Assembly: GCA_016713785.1 (NCBI GenBank)
Contig: JADJOM010000003.1
Span: 1,259,501-1,323,500, forward strand
Source of the DNA: Gemmatimonadota bacterium
GTDB taxonomy: Bacteria > Gemmatimonadota > Gemmatimonadetes > Gemmatimonadales > GWC2-71-9
DNA: 64,000 nucleotides
Reading direction: 5' to 3'
Position numbers and translations under genes: made by a program. Of the stretch, positions 33,513 through 43,638 are shown in pieces; position 1 is the stretch's first letter, and each line of letters begins with the position of its first letter. The notes under the pieces are model-generated. The model was not told the DNA's origin, made no database searches, and was given only the letters and a program-made list of their open reading frames with translations.

Positions 33513-35524
33513 GGGATGTCGGGCTGGAAGGGCGCCTGAGTCCAGCCATCAACCGGCTGGCCCTCGCGCATGGCGGGGGTCCACTGCAGCGACTGGGCAT
33601 AGGCCTCGACGGCCGCGGTGAAGCGATCGTCGCTGGAGCGCTGTCGCGTCCTGATCGCGAGCGTTCGGCCCTGTCGCGACACTTTCACGATCAGAATCAC
33701 CGGACTCGGCGTCCCCCGGACCCCGGCCGGCACGCCCACGCGGAGTGGGCCGAGGGGCTGGGGCCGTGAGTCGTAGCAGGCCTGGCCAAACCGGTTGGCA
33801 GCCGAGGGATTGTCGCAATCGAGCCGGGCGAGTGCCCGCTGACGCAACTCCGCCGCCGAGCCCACCGGCGGCGTCGGGGAGTTGCTGGCGCTCAGGTTGG
33901 GCGAGAGCGTGACCGTCCGCCCCGGCTCGATCCGGACACTATCAATGTAGAGGGCGAACCCGGGCGCCGAGATCCCGATCTCGTGCCAGCCCGCCGGCAG
34001 CCGGATCCCGGAGCCGACCCGGGTCTCGACCCGTGAGTCGATGTACAGCGCGGTCCCGGACGGGAGCGGGGTGAACTGCAGGGTGCCGCTGTCGGTGGAC
34101 ACCGGGGCCGGCGGCCGCTCCGGGGCCGCCTGGGCCGCCGCCGGCCGGCTGATCGGCGCCTCACCGGACGACGGGTCGCCGAAACGGCCAGGCTCGGTGC
34201 CGCCGTCGGCGTCATCGAGCAGCGCGCTGTCGGCCTGGAGGGAGTCGGCAGGCACCGCGGCAGGGGCGCTGTCGGGCCGGACGGGGCCGCCCAGCACGCC
34301 GGCACGGTACAGGTAGAGCCCGCCCAGGATGAACCCGAGCACCAGGATGCCGGCAAGCGCCCAGGGCACCCAGCTCACCGGCGGCGGCTCCTGCGCCACC
34401 ACCGACCGGCGCATCACCGGGCGGCGGGCTTCGCCGGGAAGCATCACCGAGTCCGAGGGACGCCGCGGCTGCGCGGGATTGGAGCCGGAGACGGGATTGA
34501 GCGGCACCGATGAGGCGGACAGCGGCGCCGTGGACTGGACCGCCAGGATGGCCTGCGCGGCGGAGACCCGCCGCTGCATCACCGACTCCCGCGGCTGCCC
34601 TTCCAGTGCCTTGAGCAGTCCGTCGGCGTCCTGGAACCGGTCGAAGGGATCCTTGGCGATCAGCCGCTTGATGATCTCGAACAGCCGCCGCTCCTCGACG
34701 GTGTCGAGCAGCGGCACCGGGATCGGCTCCATGATGTGCTTGTAGCCGATGGAGAAGCTGTCCTCGCCGTCGTAGGGCACCTCGCCCACCAGCGCCTGGT
34801 AGGCCAGCACGCCGAGGCTGTAGAGGTCGCTCCGGCCATCGGTGCTCTGCGCGCGGGCCTGTTCCGGGCTCATGTAGTGCGGCGTGCCGATGGACATGCC
34901 CGTGCCGGTCAGCTTGGAGCCGCTCCCCGCCTTGGCGATGCCGAAGTCGGTCACCACGCACTGCCCGAACTCGTCGAACATGATGTTGTCGGGCTTGATG
35001 TCACGATGGACAATGCCGCGCTTGTGCGCGTAGCCGAGGGCGCTCCCCACGTCGGCCAGCAGCTTCCGGATCTCGGGCGGGTTGAGCTTCTTGCGCTCGG
35101 CCAGCACCCGCGACAACGACCCTCCGCGCAGGAACTTCATCACGAAGTGAATCACCCGGCCGGTCTTCCCGACGCGGTAGATCGGGATGATGTTGGGGTG
35201 TTCGAGCTGGGCGGAGGTGCGCGCTTCACGGGTGAAGCGCTCGACGAACTCGGCGTCGAAGGCGAGCGAGAAGGGGAGCACCTTGATGGCGACTTCGCGC
35301 TCGAGGTGCTTGTCCATGGCGCGATAGACGATCGCCATGCCGCCGCGCCCCAGCTCCTCGAGGAGTTCGTACTCCTCGGCCAGGGCCTCGCGGACGATGT
35401 CGAGCTCGGTGACATCGCCGGTGGCAATCGCCTGGACCGGGGTCGACACCCGCAGATCGAGGCCGCAGGTGGGGCAGAACTGCGTGGGCTTGTCGACTTC
35501 CGTTCCGCACCGTGAACAGAACAT
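33509..35524 (-). CDS. Membrane Ser/Thr protein kinase with zinc ribbon, PEGA-like and TonB-C-like domains
   Basis: 671 residues. N-terminal zinc ribbon (C3, C6, C17, C20), then a PknB-type kinase with glycine loop 'GRGGMA' (59-64), Lys81, 'HRDIKPDN' (173-180), 'DFG' (193-195) and 'GTPHYMSPEQ' (213-222), so all catalytic residues are present. After a proline-rich linker comes one membrane helix (about 386-406). The outer part has a PEGA-like domain ('GTLQFTPLPSGTALYIDS...LPAGWHEIGISAPGF') and a final ~85 residues like a TonB C-terminal domain ('PVILIVKVSRQGRTLAIRT...AYAQSLQWTPAMREGQPV'). It is overlapped by a gamma-carbonic anhydrase gene. The targets are unknown. Confidence 0.92.
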   Translation of the reverse strand: MFCSRCGTEVDKPTQFCPTCGLDLRVSTPVQAIATGDVTELDIVREALAEEYELLEELGRGGMAIVYRAMDKHLEREVAIKVLPFSLAFDAEFVERFTREARTSAQLEHPNIIPIYRVGKTGRVIHFVMKFLRGGSLSRVLAERKKLNPPEIRKLLADVGSALGYAHKRGIVHRDIKPDNIMFDEFGQCVVTDFGIAKAGSGSKLTGTGMSIGTPHYMSPEQARAQSTDGRSDLYSLGVLAYQALVGEVPYDGEDSFSIGYKHIMEPIPVPLLDTVEERRLFEIIKRLIAKDPFDRFQDADGLLKALEGQPRESVMQRRVSAAQAILAVQSTAPLSASSVPLNPVSGSNPAQPRRPSDSVMLPGEARRPVMRRSVVAQEPPPVSWVPWALAGILVLGFILGGLYLYRAGVLGGPVRPDSAPAAVPADSLQADSALLDDADGGTEPGRFGDPSSGEAPISRPAAAQAAPERPPAPVSTDSGTLQFTPLPSGTALYIDSRVETRVGSGIRLPAGWHEIGISAPGFALYIDSVRIEPGRTVTLSPNLSASNSPTPPVGSAAELRQRALARLDCDNPSAANRFGQACYDSRPQPLGPLRVGVPAGVRGTPSPVILIVKVSRQGRTLAIRTRQRSSDDRFTAAVEAYAQSLQWTPAMREGQPVDGWTQAPFQPDIP

Positions 35525-35529
35525 GGCCG

Positions 35530-35559
35530 AACCTAGAGGGGAACGGCGCGGTGAGTCAA
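35530..35559 (-). promoter_or_regulatory. Probable promoter of the kinase gene at 33509-35524
   Basis: On the minus strand TTGACT (35559-35554) and TAGGTT (35535-35530) are 18 bases apart. The -10 ends five bases before the ATG, so transcription would begin at about the start codon, giving a leaderless or nearly leaderless mRNA. No ribosome site is visible between. Confidence 0.45.
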
Positions 35560-35578
35560 GTGCTTTGAAGTTCTAGAG

Positions 35579-37807
35579 TTAGGGGACGACCTCGAAGCCC
35601 GCGAGGCTCTGTCGCGTCTCGCCGGCGGCGTCCTTCACGATCAGCAGGAGCTCGTACTTGCCGGGGGAGAGGCGGTCGAGCGTCACGGCGCGGCTGAGGC
35701 GGGTGGCGGGACCCTCTGCCTGGTCCTGGAAGCCCAGCCGGATGGCCGGCTTGCGGGACCCGAAGAGGCCGAGGAATCCCCCTCCGCCCTGCTTGATCAC
35801 CATGACCTCGGTGGTGAACGGGGCACCGGCGGGGAGGCCATACACTTCATAGTAGATCTGCATGGCCGCCGCCCGGCTGTAGCGCCGCAGCGGATTGAAC
35901 CAGACCGTGTCGGTCGGGACGGGACGCCACGTGACGTTGGTAGCGCGACTGCCGAGGACCACTCCGCTCAGGGCGAAGGTCCGGCCCGAGAAGTCGCCTG
36001 CGGTGATGGTGTCGGCCGCGAGCACCACGCCGTTGTCGCTGCCCTGCTCCACCGCCAGCCGGTAGGTGAGCCGTCCGGGGAGGACGGGGACGCGGAGCTC
36101 GCCCACCAGGTGTTCCTTGTCCGGCACCGGCACGGCGTTCAGGAAGTAGCGGGTGCTGTCGACCGCCACGACCGGGCGCCCGGTGCGGTCCACCACGCTC
36201 AACCGCACCCGCACCGGATAGAGGTGGCCCTGCTCGGAGACCATGGGCTTGAGGGCCGAGCCGGGGATCGCGTAGGAGACGTGGAGCAAGCTGCCGGACG
36301 AGTCCTGGCCGGCCACCACCACGTCGGTCATCAGGCGCAGCTTGCGGGCGTAGCTCAGCTCGTAGCTGTCGCTGCGGGTGCCGCGGTCGATGCTGTGGCG
36401 GCCCAGCCGGCGCTCCTCGGTGAGGTAGCGCTGCGACCCCGCGCTCCCGGCCTGCATCAGCCGGCCGTAGACCGGGTCGAGCCGGTCCCGGGTGAGCAGC
36501 AGCTCATTGACCCGGCCCGTGGCGGTATTGTCGCGGTCGCCGCGCAGGGCCAGGGCGTCGCTGAAGCCGAGGACGTCGAAGAGGCTCTCCACCAGCTTGT
36601 AGTCCTGCACGTCCTCGCGGGCCAGGAAGTGGAACACCATGTTGCCGTCGGCCCGCTCATACATCCACGACTCGTTGAGCTGCACGCCGGGCGCGCTGTA
36701 GGTGGCCCGCCGGGTGGGCTCGCCATGCCGGATATAGATGATGCCGCGATCGTCGTAGTCACGACTGCCGCTGCGGAAGCGCTCGACGATGTCATAGTGG
36801 CGGTTCGAGGAGACCAGCCGGAAGGTGCGCTTGGCATAGTACAGGCGGCGGTAGTGTTCCCGCAGCCGCTCGCCATCGGCCAGGAGCTCGGCGCGGTCCC
36901 GCTGGTTCCAGAAGCGCCGCAGGAACGCCACCCGGCGCGCGCCGGTGCTGACGTCGTACTCGGCGAGCGCGCTGTCGTTGGCCACCAGGGCCAGGTCGGC
37001 GCGGTACTCCCGGACCGACGCGGGGTCATCGAGGACGGCCCCCTGGTAGTAGGGCCGCTGGCCGACGAGCTGGCCGGCCACGAGCTCGGTGCGGGCCATC
37101 TCGAGCAGGCCGAGGCCCTCGTTGCCGCCCCGGTCGAGATACCCCTGGAAGGCCACGCGGGCCGAGTCGACGTCGCCGACCTCACGCTCGAGGCGGCCGC
37201 GGAAGAGCAGCACCTCGGGGTTGGCGGCGGCGCTGGTGGCCGCCGCCTGGCGCAGCGCCTCGCGCGCCAGGGCGGTCTTCACGTTGATCCGCTGCCGGAG
37301 CGCGGTGGCGGCGAGCTCCACCAGCCCGCGCACAAAGGAAGGATCGGCCTGGATCGAGCGGGCGTACGCGTTGGCGGCGCGGGTGAGGTGATCCTTGCCG
37401 AACATCGCCTGGAGGCCCGACACCAGGGCGATCTCGCTGTCGCCCACCCGGTCCTCGGCGATCCCGAGCCCGTACCAGGCCCAGGGCCACTCGGGCTCCA
37501 GCTCGGTGGCCCACTGGAACTCGCCGGCGGCGTCCTCGAAGCGGGTCTTGCTGCCCAGCTCGCCGAGGCGCAGGGCCACGAAGCCGAGGTGCAGGTGGCG
37601 CATGGCGTTGTTGCGGTCGGCCCGGGCGGCGGCGATGAGGCGCTGCTCGAGGGCGATGACCGGGGCGCTGTCGGCCACCGTGTCCAGCGAGTCGCGGAAG
37701 CGTTCGACCGCGACCCGGTCCTCGGGGGACTGGGCCACGAGCCGCCCGGCGCCGGTAACGGCACCCGCGACGAGGCAGAGGATGGCGAGGACGCGACGAA
37801 TCGGCAT
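35579..37807 (-). CDS. Exported GWxTD-domain-type protein with TPR-like N-terminal half
   Basis: 742 residues from the ATG at 37807. Signal peptide ends RLVA|Q. The N-terminal ~270 residues are helical and TPR-like ('MRHLHLGFVALRLGELGSK', 'WAWYGLGIAEDRVGDSEIAL', 'LLFRGRLEREVGDVDSARVA'). The middle resembles GWxTD proteins: 'RRFWNQRDRAELLADGERLREHYRRLYYAKRTF' followed by 'DDRGIIYIRHGEPTRR'. The C-terminal part is beta-rich, ending 'LSPGKYELLLIVKDAAGETRQSLAGFEVVP'. GWxTD proteins are frequent in Gemmatimonadota and Bacteroidota-like lineages, and their function is not established. It is probably periplasmic or outer-membrane associated. Confidence 0.78.
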   Translation of the reverse strand: MPIRRVLAILCLVAGAVTGAGRLVAQSPEDRVAVERFRDSLDTVADSAPVIALEQRLIAAARADRNNAMRHLHLGFVALRLGELGSKTRFEDAAGEFQWATELEPEWPWAWYGLGIAEDRVGDSEIALVSGLQAMFGKDHLTRAANAYARSIQADPSFVRGLVELAATALRQRINVKTALAREALRQAAATSAAANPEVLLFRGRLEREVGDVDSARVAFQGYLDRGGNEGLGLLEMARTELVAGQLVGQRPYYQGAVLDDPASVREYRADLALVANDSALAEYDVSTGARRVAFLRRFWNQRDRAELLADGERLREHYRRLYYAKRTFRLVSSNRHYDIVERFRSGSRDYDDRGIIYIRHGEPTRRATYSAPGVQLNESWMYERADGNMVFHFLAREDVQDYKLVESLFDVLGFSDALALRGDRDNTATGRVNELLLTRDRLDPVYGRLMQAGSAGSQRYLTEERRLGRHSIDRGTRSDSYELSYARKLRLMTDVVVAGQDSSGSLLHVSYAIPGSALKPMVSEQGHLYPVRVRLSVVDRTGRPVVAVDSTRYFLNAVPVPDKEHLVGELRVPVLPGRLTYRLAVEQGSDNGVVLAADTITAGDFSGRTFALSGVVLGSRATNVTWRPVPTDTVWFNPLRRYSRAAAMQIYYEVYGLPAGAPFTTEVMVIKQGGGGFLGLFGSRKPAIRLGFQDQAEGPATRLSRAVTLDRLSPGKYELLLIVKDAAGETRQSLAGFEVVP

Positions 37808-37856
37808 CAGTCTCAAGGATGGACGGGAACGACACGCCACTGGAACGGCTCTCGGG

Positions 37857-39791
37857 CTAGGGGACGTCGGCACCCGGCTCCGCTGCCACACGTTGCAGGT
37901 AGGCGAGGAGCCCGTCGCGCACGGCGCGGGCGTACGCCCGCTGTCCCGCCGGGCTGCGCAGGGCCGCCTCCTGCTCCGGCAGCATCATGAAGAGCCCTTC
38001 CGTGAGCACCGCCGGCATCCAGGTCGGCCGGGTGAGGGCGAGGTCACCCCGCGCGGCGCCGAGGTCGCGCAGGCCGAGGTGGCGCACCAGCGCCGCCTGG
38101 AGTGCGCGGGCCAGCGGCAGGCTCCGCGGGTGATTGTAGAAGACGCTCGAGCCGTTGTTGGTGAACGGATTGACCCCGTCCGGCAGGGCGTTGTTGTGAA
38201 TGGAGACGAGCACCTCCGCCTCCACCGAGTCGGCCAGGCGGAGGCGGGTGGCGAGGTCGAGCACGGTGTCGGTGCGTCGCGTGAGTATCACCTCGGCCCC
38301 ATCGGCCTCGAGCAGCCGCGCCAGCGCCAGCGAGACCGCGAGGTTGGCCTCCGCCTCGCGCAGCCCGGTGGGGCCGGTGGCGCCCGCGGGCGGATGCCCC
38401 GGATCGACCACGATCCGCCGGCCGCGCAGCGGGTGGCGCCGGTCCACCGCCGGCGGGCGCCGCACCTCGAGCAGCAGGTCGTTGCGGCTCCACCGGGTCC
38501 GGTAGCCCCAGAGGGCCCCGGCCAGCTCCAGGGTGATGGTCACCTCGTCGGAGCCGGCCTGCACCCAGCGCACCTCGCGCAGCCAGCGGTCGTCGGGGCC
38601 GTAGCGGGTCCAGTTGATGTCGCTCACCGTGTTGTAGAGCCGCAGGGTCAGGCGCCCCCGCTCCTCCTCCAGGCGGAAGGGCACCCGGGCGGTGAGCGGG
38701 ATGCGCAGCACCACCCGGTCGGGGAGGGGCGTGACGGTCAGGGAGAGCACCGTGGCCCGCACGGCCGGGGTCCCCGGGGGCAGCGCGACGACGTCGGCGG
38801 CGGGTACCCACGCCTCCTGGCCGCGGGAGAGCCGGAGCCGGAGGTCGTCGCCCAGCCGGCCGGTCACGACGCCGCGGGTGCCGGTGGGAAAGAACCAGTG
38901 GTAGGTGGCGCCCGGACGGGCGCGCCCAACAGTAAGGCTGTCGCTGCCGCCCCGGCCGGCGGTGTCGTCGTCGAGCTCCGCCACGAGGGGCAGCGTGTCG
39001 AGTAGTGCGAGGTGGAGTGGCCACTGGGCCCGCGCGGTGTCGGCCCCCCGGATCGCCTCGATGATCACCGGCCCCTCGGCCAGGCAGCAGCCCGCCCCGG
39101 TTCCACCCAGGACGGCGCCCGGTGAGGTCCCCAGCGCACGCCCGCGGAGCATCCCCACGTAGCGATCGGCCTGGGGCGGCTGGGCCAGCCGCGTGGTGTC
39201 ACGGTCGAAGGCGCGGATCCCCCAGGCGACCTCCCCCGGGGCGTGATCCGGCACGAGCGGCACCCGCGCGCCGTCGGGGAGGACCAGCCGGACCTCCGAG
39301 CCCGCGGCGGCGCGGACGCTCACCGGGAGGTACTCCTCCGCCGGCCACCAGGCGCGACTCGCCGGGCTCACGCTGGTGCTGTCCACCCATACCGCCGCCG
39401 CCGGCGGCTGGTAGCGCACCGGGCGGTGGATCGGGACTTCGAGCCGGGCGCTGTCGGTCGCCGTCCGGGCGGTGAGGCTGAAGGCCGGGGCCGAATCGGG
39501 GGGGACGGCCACCCAGGCCAGCCAGGCGCCGTTGGGCCAGACCCGCACGGGCGCGCCGTCGACGGTCAGGGTGGCGCGACCGTCGCCCAGGCTCCCGAAC
39601 AGGAAGGTCGAGTCGCGTGCCTCGACCAGATCGTTGGGACCGGGATAGACCACCCGGAGGTCGAGCGGGCCGTGGACCTCGGGGACCGGGGGAAGGCCGC
39701 CGGGGGCAGGGCCCGCGGGCGCCGGGAGGTGGCCGCAGCCGGCCAGCAGGAGGAGGGGAAGGAGGTGCCGCCGGTGGCGCGGGAGGGCCAT
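37857..39791 (-). CDS. N-acetylmuramoyl-L-alanine amidase (Amidase_3) lipoprotein
   Basis: 644 residues from the ATG at 39791. Lipobox L-A-G-C within 'LLPLLLLAGCGHL'. A long beta-rich, SH3-like/AMIN-like region precedes the catalytic domain: 'RIVVDPGHPPAGA' (zinc His), 'LREAEANLAVSLALARLL' (Glu), 'LVSIHNNALPDGVNPF' (zinc His) and 'PAVLTEGLFMMLPEQE' (catalytic Glu). It cleaves the amide between MurNAc and the stem peptide, for daughter-cell separation or wall turnover. Being a lipoprotein, it is likely held at the outer membrane, unlike soluble AmiA/C. The kinase operon is transcribed divergently from the other side. Confidence 0.9.
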   Translation of the reverse strand: MALPRHRRHLLPLLLLAGCGHLPAPAGPAPGGLPPVPEVHGPLDLRVVYPGPNDLVEARDSTFLFGSLGDGRATLTVDGAPVRVWPNGAWLAWVAVPPDSAPAFSLTARTATDSARLEVPIHRPVRYQPPAAAVWVDSTSVSPASRAWWPAEEYLPVSVRAAAGSEVRLVLPDGARVPLVPDHAPGEVAWGIRAFDRDTTRLAQPPQADRYVGMLRGRALGTSPGAVLGGTGAGCCLAEGPVIIEAIRGADTARAQWPLHLALLDTLPLVAELDDDTAGRGGSDSLTVGRARPGATYHWFFPTGTRGVVTGRLGDDLRLRLSRGQEAWVPAADVVALPPGTPAVRATVLSLTVTPLPDRVVLRIPLTARVPFRLEEERGRLTLRLYNTVSDINWTRYGPDDRWLREVRWVQAGSDEVTITLELAGALWGYRTRWSRNDLLLEVRRPPAVDRRHPLRGRRIVVDPGHPPAGATGPTGLREAEANLAVSLALARLLEADGAEVILTRRTDTVLDLATRLRLADSVEAEVLVSIHNNALPDGVNPFTNNGSSVFYNHPRSLPLARALQAALVRHLGLRDLGAARGDLALTRPTWMPAVLTEGLFMMLPEQEAALRSPAGQRAYARAVRDGLLAYLQRVAAEPGADVP

Positions 39792-39836
39792 GGACTGCAA
39801 GGTACACAGCCACCGCGACTTAGGGCAGATCGTCCG

Positions 39837-39865
39837 TTGACGCTCCACCCGGGCAATCCTAGATT
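39837..39865 (+). promoter_or_regulatory. Promoter of the FHA-kinase-PP2C-protease operon
   Basis: TTGACG (39837-39842) and TAGATT (39860-39865) are spaced 17 bases, the best sigma-70-like match in the window. Transcription would begin near 39,872 and give a ~105-base leader before the ATG at 39977. Confidence 0.5.
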
Positions 39866-39904
39866 GCTGAGGGAACCCTTCCCCGCACTGCCCTTGTCCG
39901 AGGA

Positions 39905-39934
39905 ATGCACCATCATCAAGCGCCTGGCGTGTAA
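39905..39934 (+). other. Possible leader peptide (9 codons) in the kinase-operon 5' UTR
   Basis: An ATG preceded by GAGGA opens MHHHQAPGV and stops at TAA (39932-39934), 42 bases before the operon's first gene. Three successive histidine codons recall amino-acid attenuators, but no terminator/antiterminator pair is evident. Speculative. Confidence 0.2.
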
Positions 39935-39976
39935 CGGTCGGCGATTCGCCGCGCCCCGGTCCGGGGCAGTGGCGTA

Positions 39977-40887
39977 ATGTCGCCCCCGGCACCCGAGGTG
40001 TCCCGTGGCGCGGCGGGCGGACCCGGCCTCAAGTGTCCCAGCTGCAACGCGGGGGTCACGGCCGACCTGCCCTTCTGCGGCCAGTGCGGCACCCGCCTGA
40101 CGCAGGCCCGGGCCGCGCACGCCTGCACCCGCTGCGGCCGCCTCAATGAACAGGGCTCCAAGTTCTGCCCCGCCTGCGGCGCCGCCTTCGGGAGCACCGG
40201 GCCCCAGCCGCTGGTCCCCACGCCCGGAAACGCCAAGGCCCCGGCGAGCGTCCCCCAGCTGGCGCTGCTCGACCGCGGCGGGCAGGTGGCCCAGCGGTTC
40301 GCGCTCGTGAACGCGGTGACCACGCTCGGGCGGCAGGGCGCCGACATCAACTTCCCCGACGACGACTACCTCTCCCCCCTGCACGCGCAGTTCCTGTTCC
40401 TCGACGGCATCCTGACGTTGCGTGACCTGGGGAGCAAGAACGGCACCTGGCTCTACCTCGAGGAGCCCCACAAGCTGTCCGACGGCGACCTGATCCTGCT
40501 CGGCAGCCAGATCCTGCGCTACCGTCGGCTGGGCTATCCCGGCCCGCGTCCGCCGGAACAGGACGCCACCCGCCGGCTGGGGAGCCTCACCCCCGCGGCC
40601 GACATCGCCAACCTGGCGCAGGTGCGGGGCGACGGCAGCGCGCGGGACCTCCTCACCCTCTCGCCGGGACGCTCGGTGCGGATCGGGCGGGAGCAGGGCG
40701 ACTGGCAGTTCCCCTACGACTCCTCGATGAGCGCGCTGCACGCCCTCATCCGGAGCGAGGACGCCGATTTCGTGCTGGTGGACGCCGGCAGCCGCAACGG
40801 CGTGGCGGTGGCGGTGAAGGGCGAGCGGCGGGTGCCCCCCGGGGCGCGGCTGCTCGTCGGGGACCAGATGCTGCGCGCGGAGATCGC

Positions 40888-40891
<4 letters not shown>
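39977..40891 (+). CDS. Double zinc-ribbon, double FHA domain protein
   Basis: 304 residues. Two CxxC...CxxC zinc ribbons at 20-37 and 50-67. The first FHA domain (about 95-185) has the phosphothreonine-binding residues G-R 118-119, S133, H136 and 'GSKNGT' 152-157. The second FHA-like domain (about 225-304) has 'VRIGREQ', S252, H255 and 'GSRNG' 271-275. No membrane helix, so it is a cytoplasmic reader of phosphothreonine. It is the first gene of the operon and overlaps the kinase gene (ATGA), making the kinase its likely partner. It may also bind the FHA-protease or the phosphatase; this is inference. Confidence 0.87.
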
Positions 40892-42591
<1,700 letters not shown>

Positions 42592-42599
42592 GGAACCGC

Positions 42600-43628
42600 A
42601 TGGCCCAAGGCAGCATCCACATCTCCGTCTTCGGCAAGACCGACGTCGGGAAGACCCGCGACCACAACGAGGACACCTTCCTCGTCGCGGACCTGACCCG
42701 CAAGGTCGCGAGCCTCCAGCCCGACGTGCGCGAGCACGACGTCGGGGCCCGCGGGACGCTGTTCATGGTGGCCGACGGCATGGGGGGCGCCGCCGCCGGC
42801 GAGGTGGCCAGCCGGATGGCCGCCGACGTGGTGTTCAGCCACATGTCGAGCGTCTGGGCCGACGACGGCGAGGTGAGCGCCCAGCGCTTCGCTTACCGCA
42901 TGAAGGAGGCGGTGGAGCTGGCCAACAACCGCATCCACCAGCACGCCAAGGATCACCCCGAGGTGCGCGGCATGGGCACCACCGCCACCGTGGCCGGGGT
43001 CTTCGGCGCCGACCTCTACCTGGCGCAGGTGGGCGACAGCCGCGCCTACCTGGTCCGCCGTGGCGGCATCACCCAGATCACCAAGGACCAGTCGCTCATG
43101 CAGCGGCTGGTCGAAGCGGGCGAGCTCACCGAGGAAGAGGCCGAGCAGAGCGAGCGGCGCAACATCATCCTGCAGGCGCTCGGCCCCGACCCCCGGGTCA
43201 AGGTGGACCTGACCTACCAGGCGCTGCGGCGGGGCGACCTGCTGGTGCTCTGCTCCGACGGCCTCTCCGGGCAGGTCAAGAAGGAGGAGATCGCCCAGGT
43301 CGCCGCGGAGGCGACGGAGCTGGTCGATCTCTGCTCCCGCCTGATCACCCTGGCCAACGAGCGCGGCGGCCCCGACAACATCACCGCGATCGCGGCGCGC
43401 TTCGGCGGCGACGGGCTGGCCGAGCCGGACGGCGCCGCGGGCGTGGGGCACCAGGTCTACCCGCTGCGGGAAGAAGAGACCACCACCGAGCCGGTCCCCG
43501 TCTACACCGGGAGCCCGGCCCCCGTCCCCATCAGCGAGCAGCCCGCGCCTCCCCGCCGCGCCCTGCTCGGCCTGCTCGCGCTGCTGGCGCTGGCCGCCGC
43601 CCTCTACCTCGCCTTCGGCAGCCGCTGA
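42600..43628 (+). CDS. PP2C-family protein phosphatase, tail-anchored
   Basis: 342 residues. PP2C metal-binding motifs are present: 'TRDHNEDTFLV' (19-29), 'MVADGMGGAAAGEVA' (56-70), 'GMGTTATV', 'VGDSRAYLVRRGG', 'LVLCSDGLSG' and 'GGPDNITAIAARF'. A proline-rich linker leads to a single C-terminal membrane helix ('RALLGLLALLALAAALYLAFGSR'), so the phosphatase faces the cytoplasm from the membrane. It should reverse the action of the kinase encoded 8 bases upstream. The closest general comparison is the PppA/PstP/Stp group. Confidence 0.93.
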   Translation: MAQGSIHISVFGKTDVGKTRDHNEDTFLVADLTRKVASLQPDVREHDVGARGTLFMVADGMGGAAAGEVASRMAADVVFSHMSSVWADDGEVSAQRFAYRMKEAVELANNRIHQHAKDHPEVRGMGTTATVAGVFGADLYLAQVGDSRAYLVRRGGITQITKDQSLMQRLVEAGELTEEEAEQSERRNIILQALGPDPRVKVDLTYQALRRGDLLVLCSDGLSGQVKKEEIAQVAAEATELVDLCSRLITLANERGGPDNITAIAARFGGDGLAEPDGAAGVGHQVYPLREEETTTEPVPVYTGSPAPVPISEQPAPPRRALLGLLALLALAAALYLAFGSR

Positions 43629-43638
43629 CGGGCCCCGG

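Noticed and set aside
39566..40741. Long frame antisense to the zinc-ribbon/FHA gene, spanning into the amidase gene
   Set aside because: It is a shadow; the plus-strand frame has complete zinc ribbons and FHA motifs.
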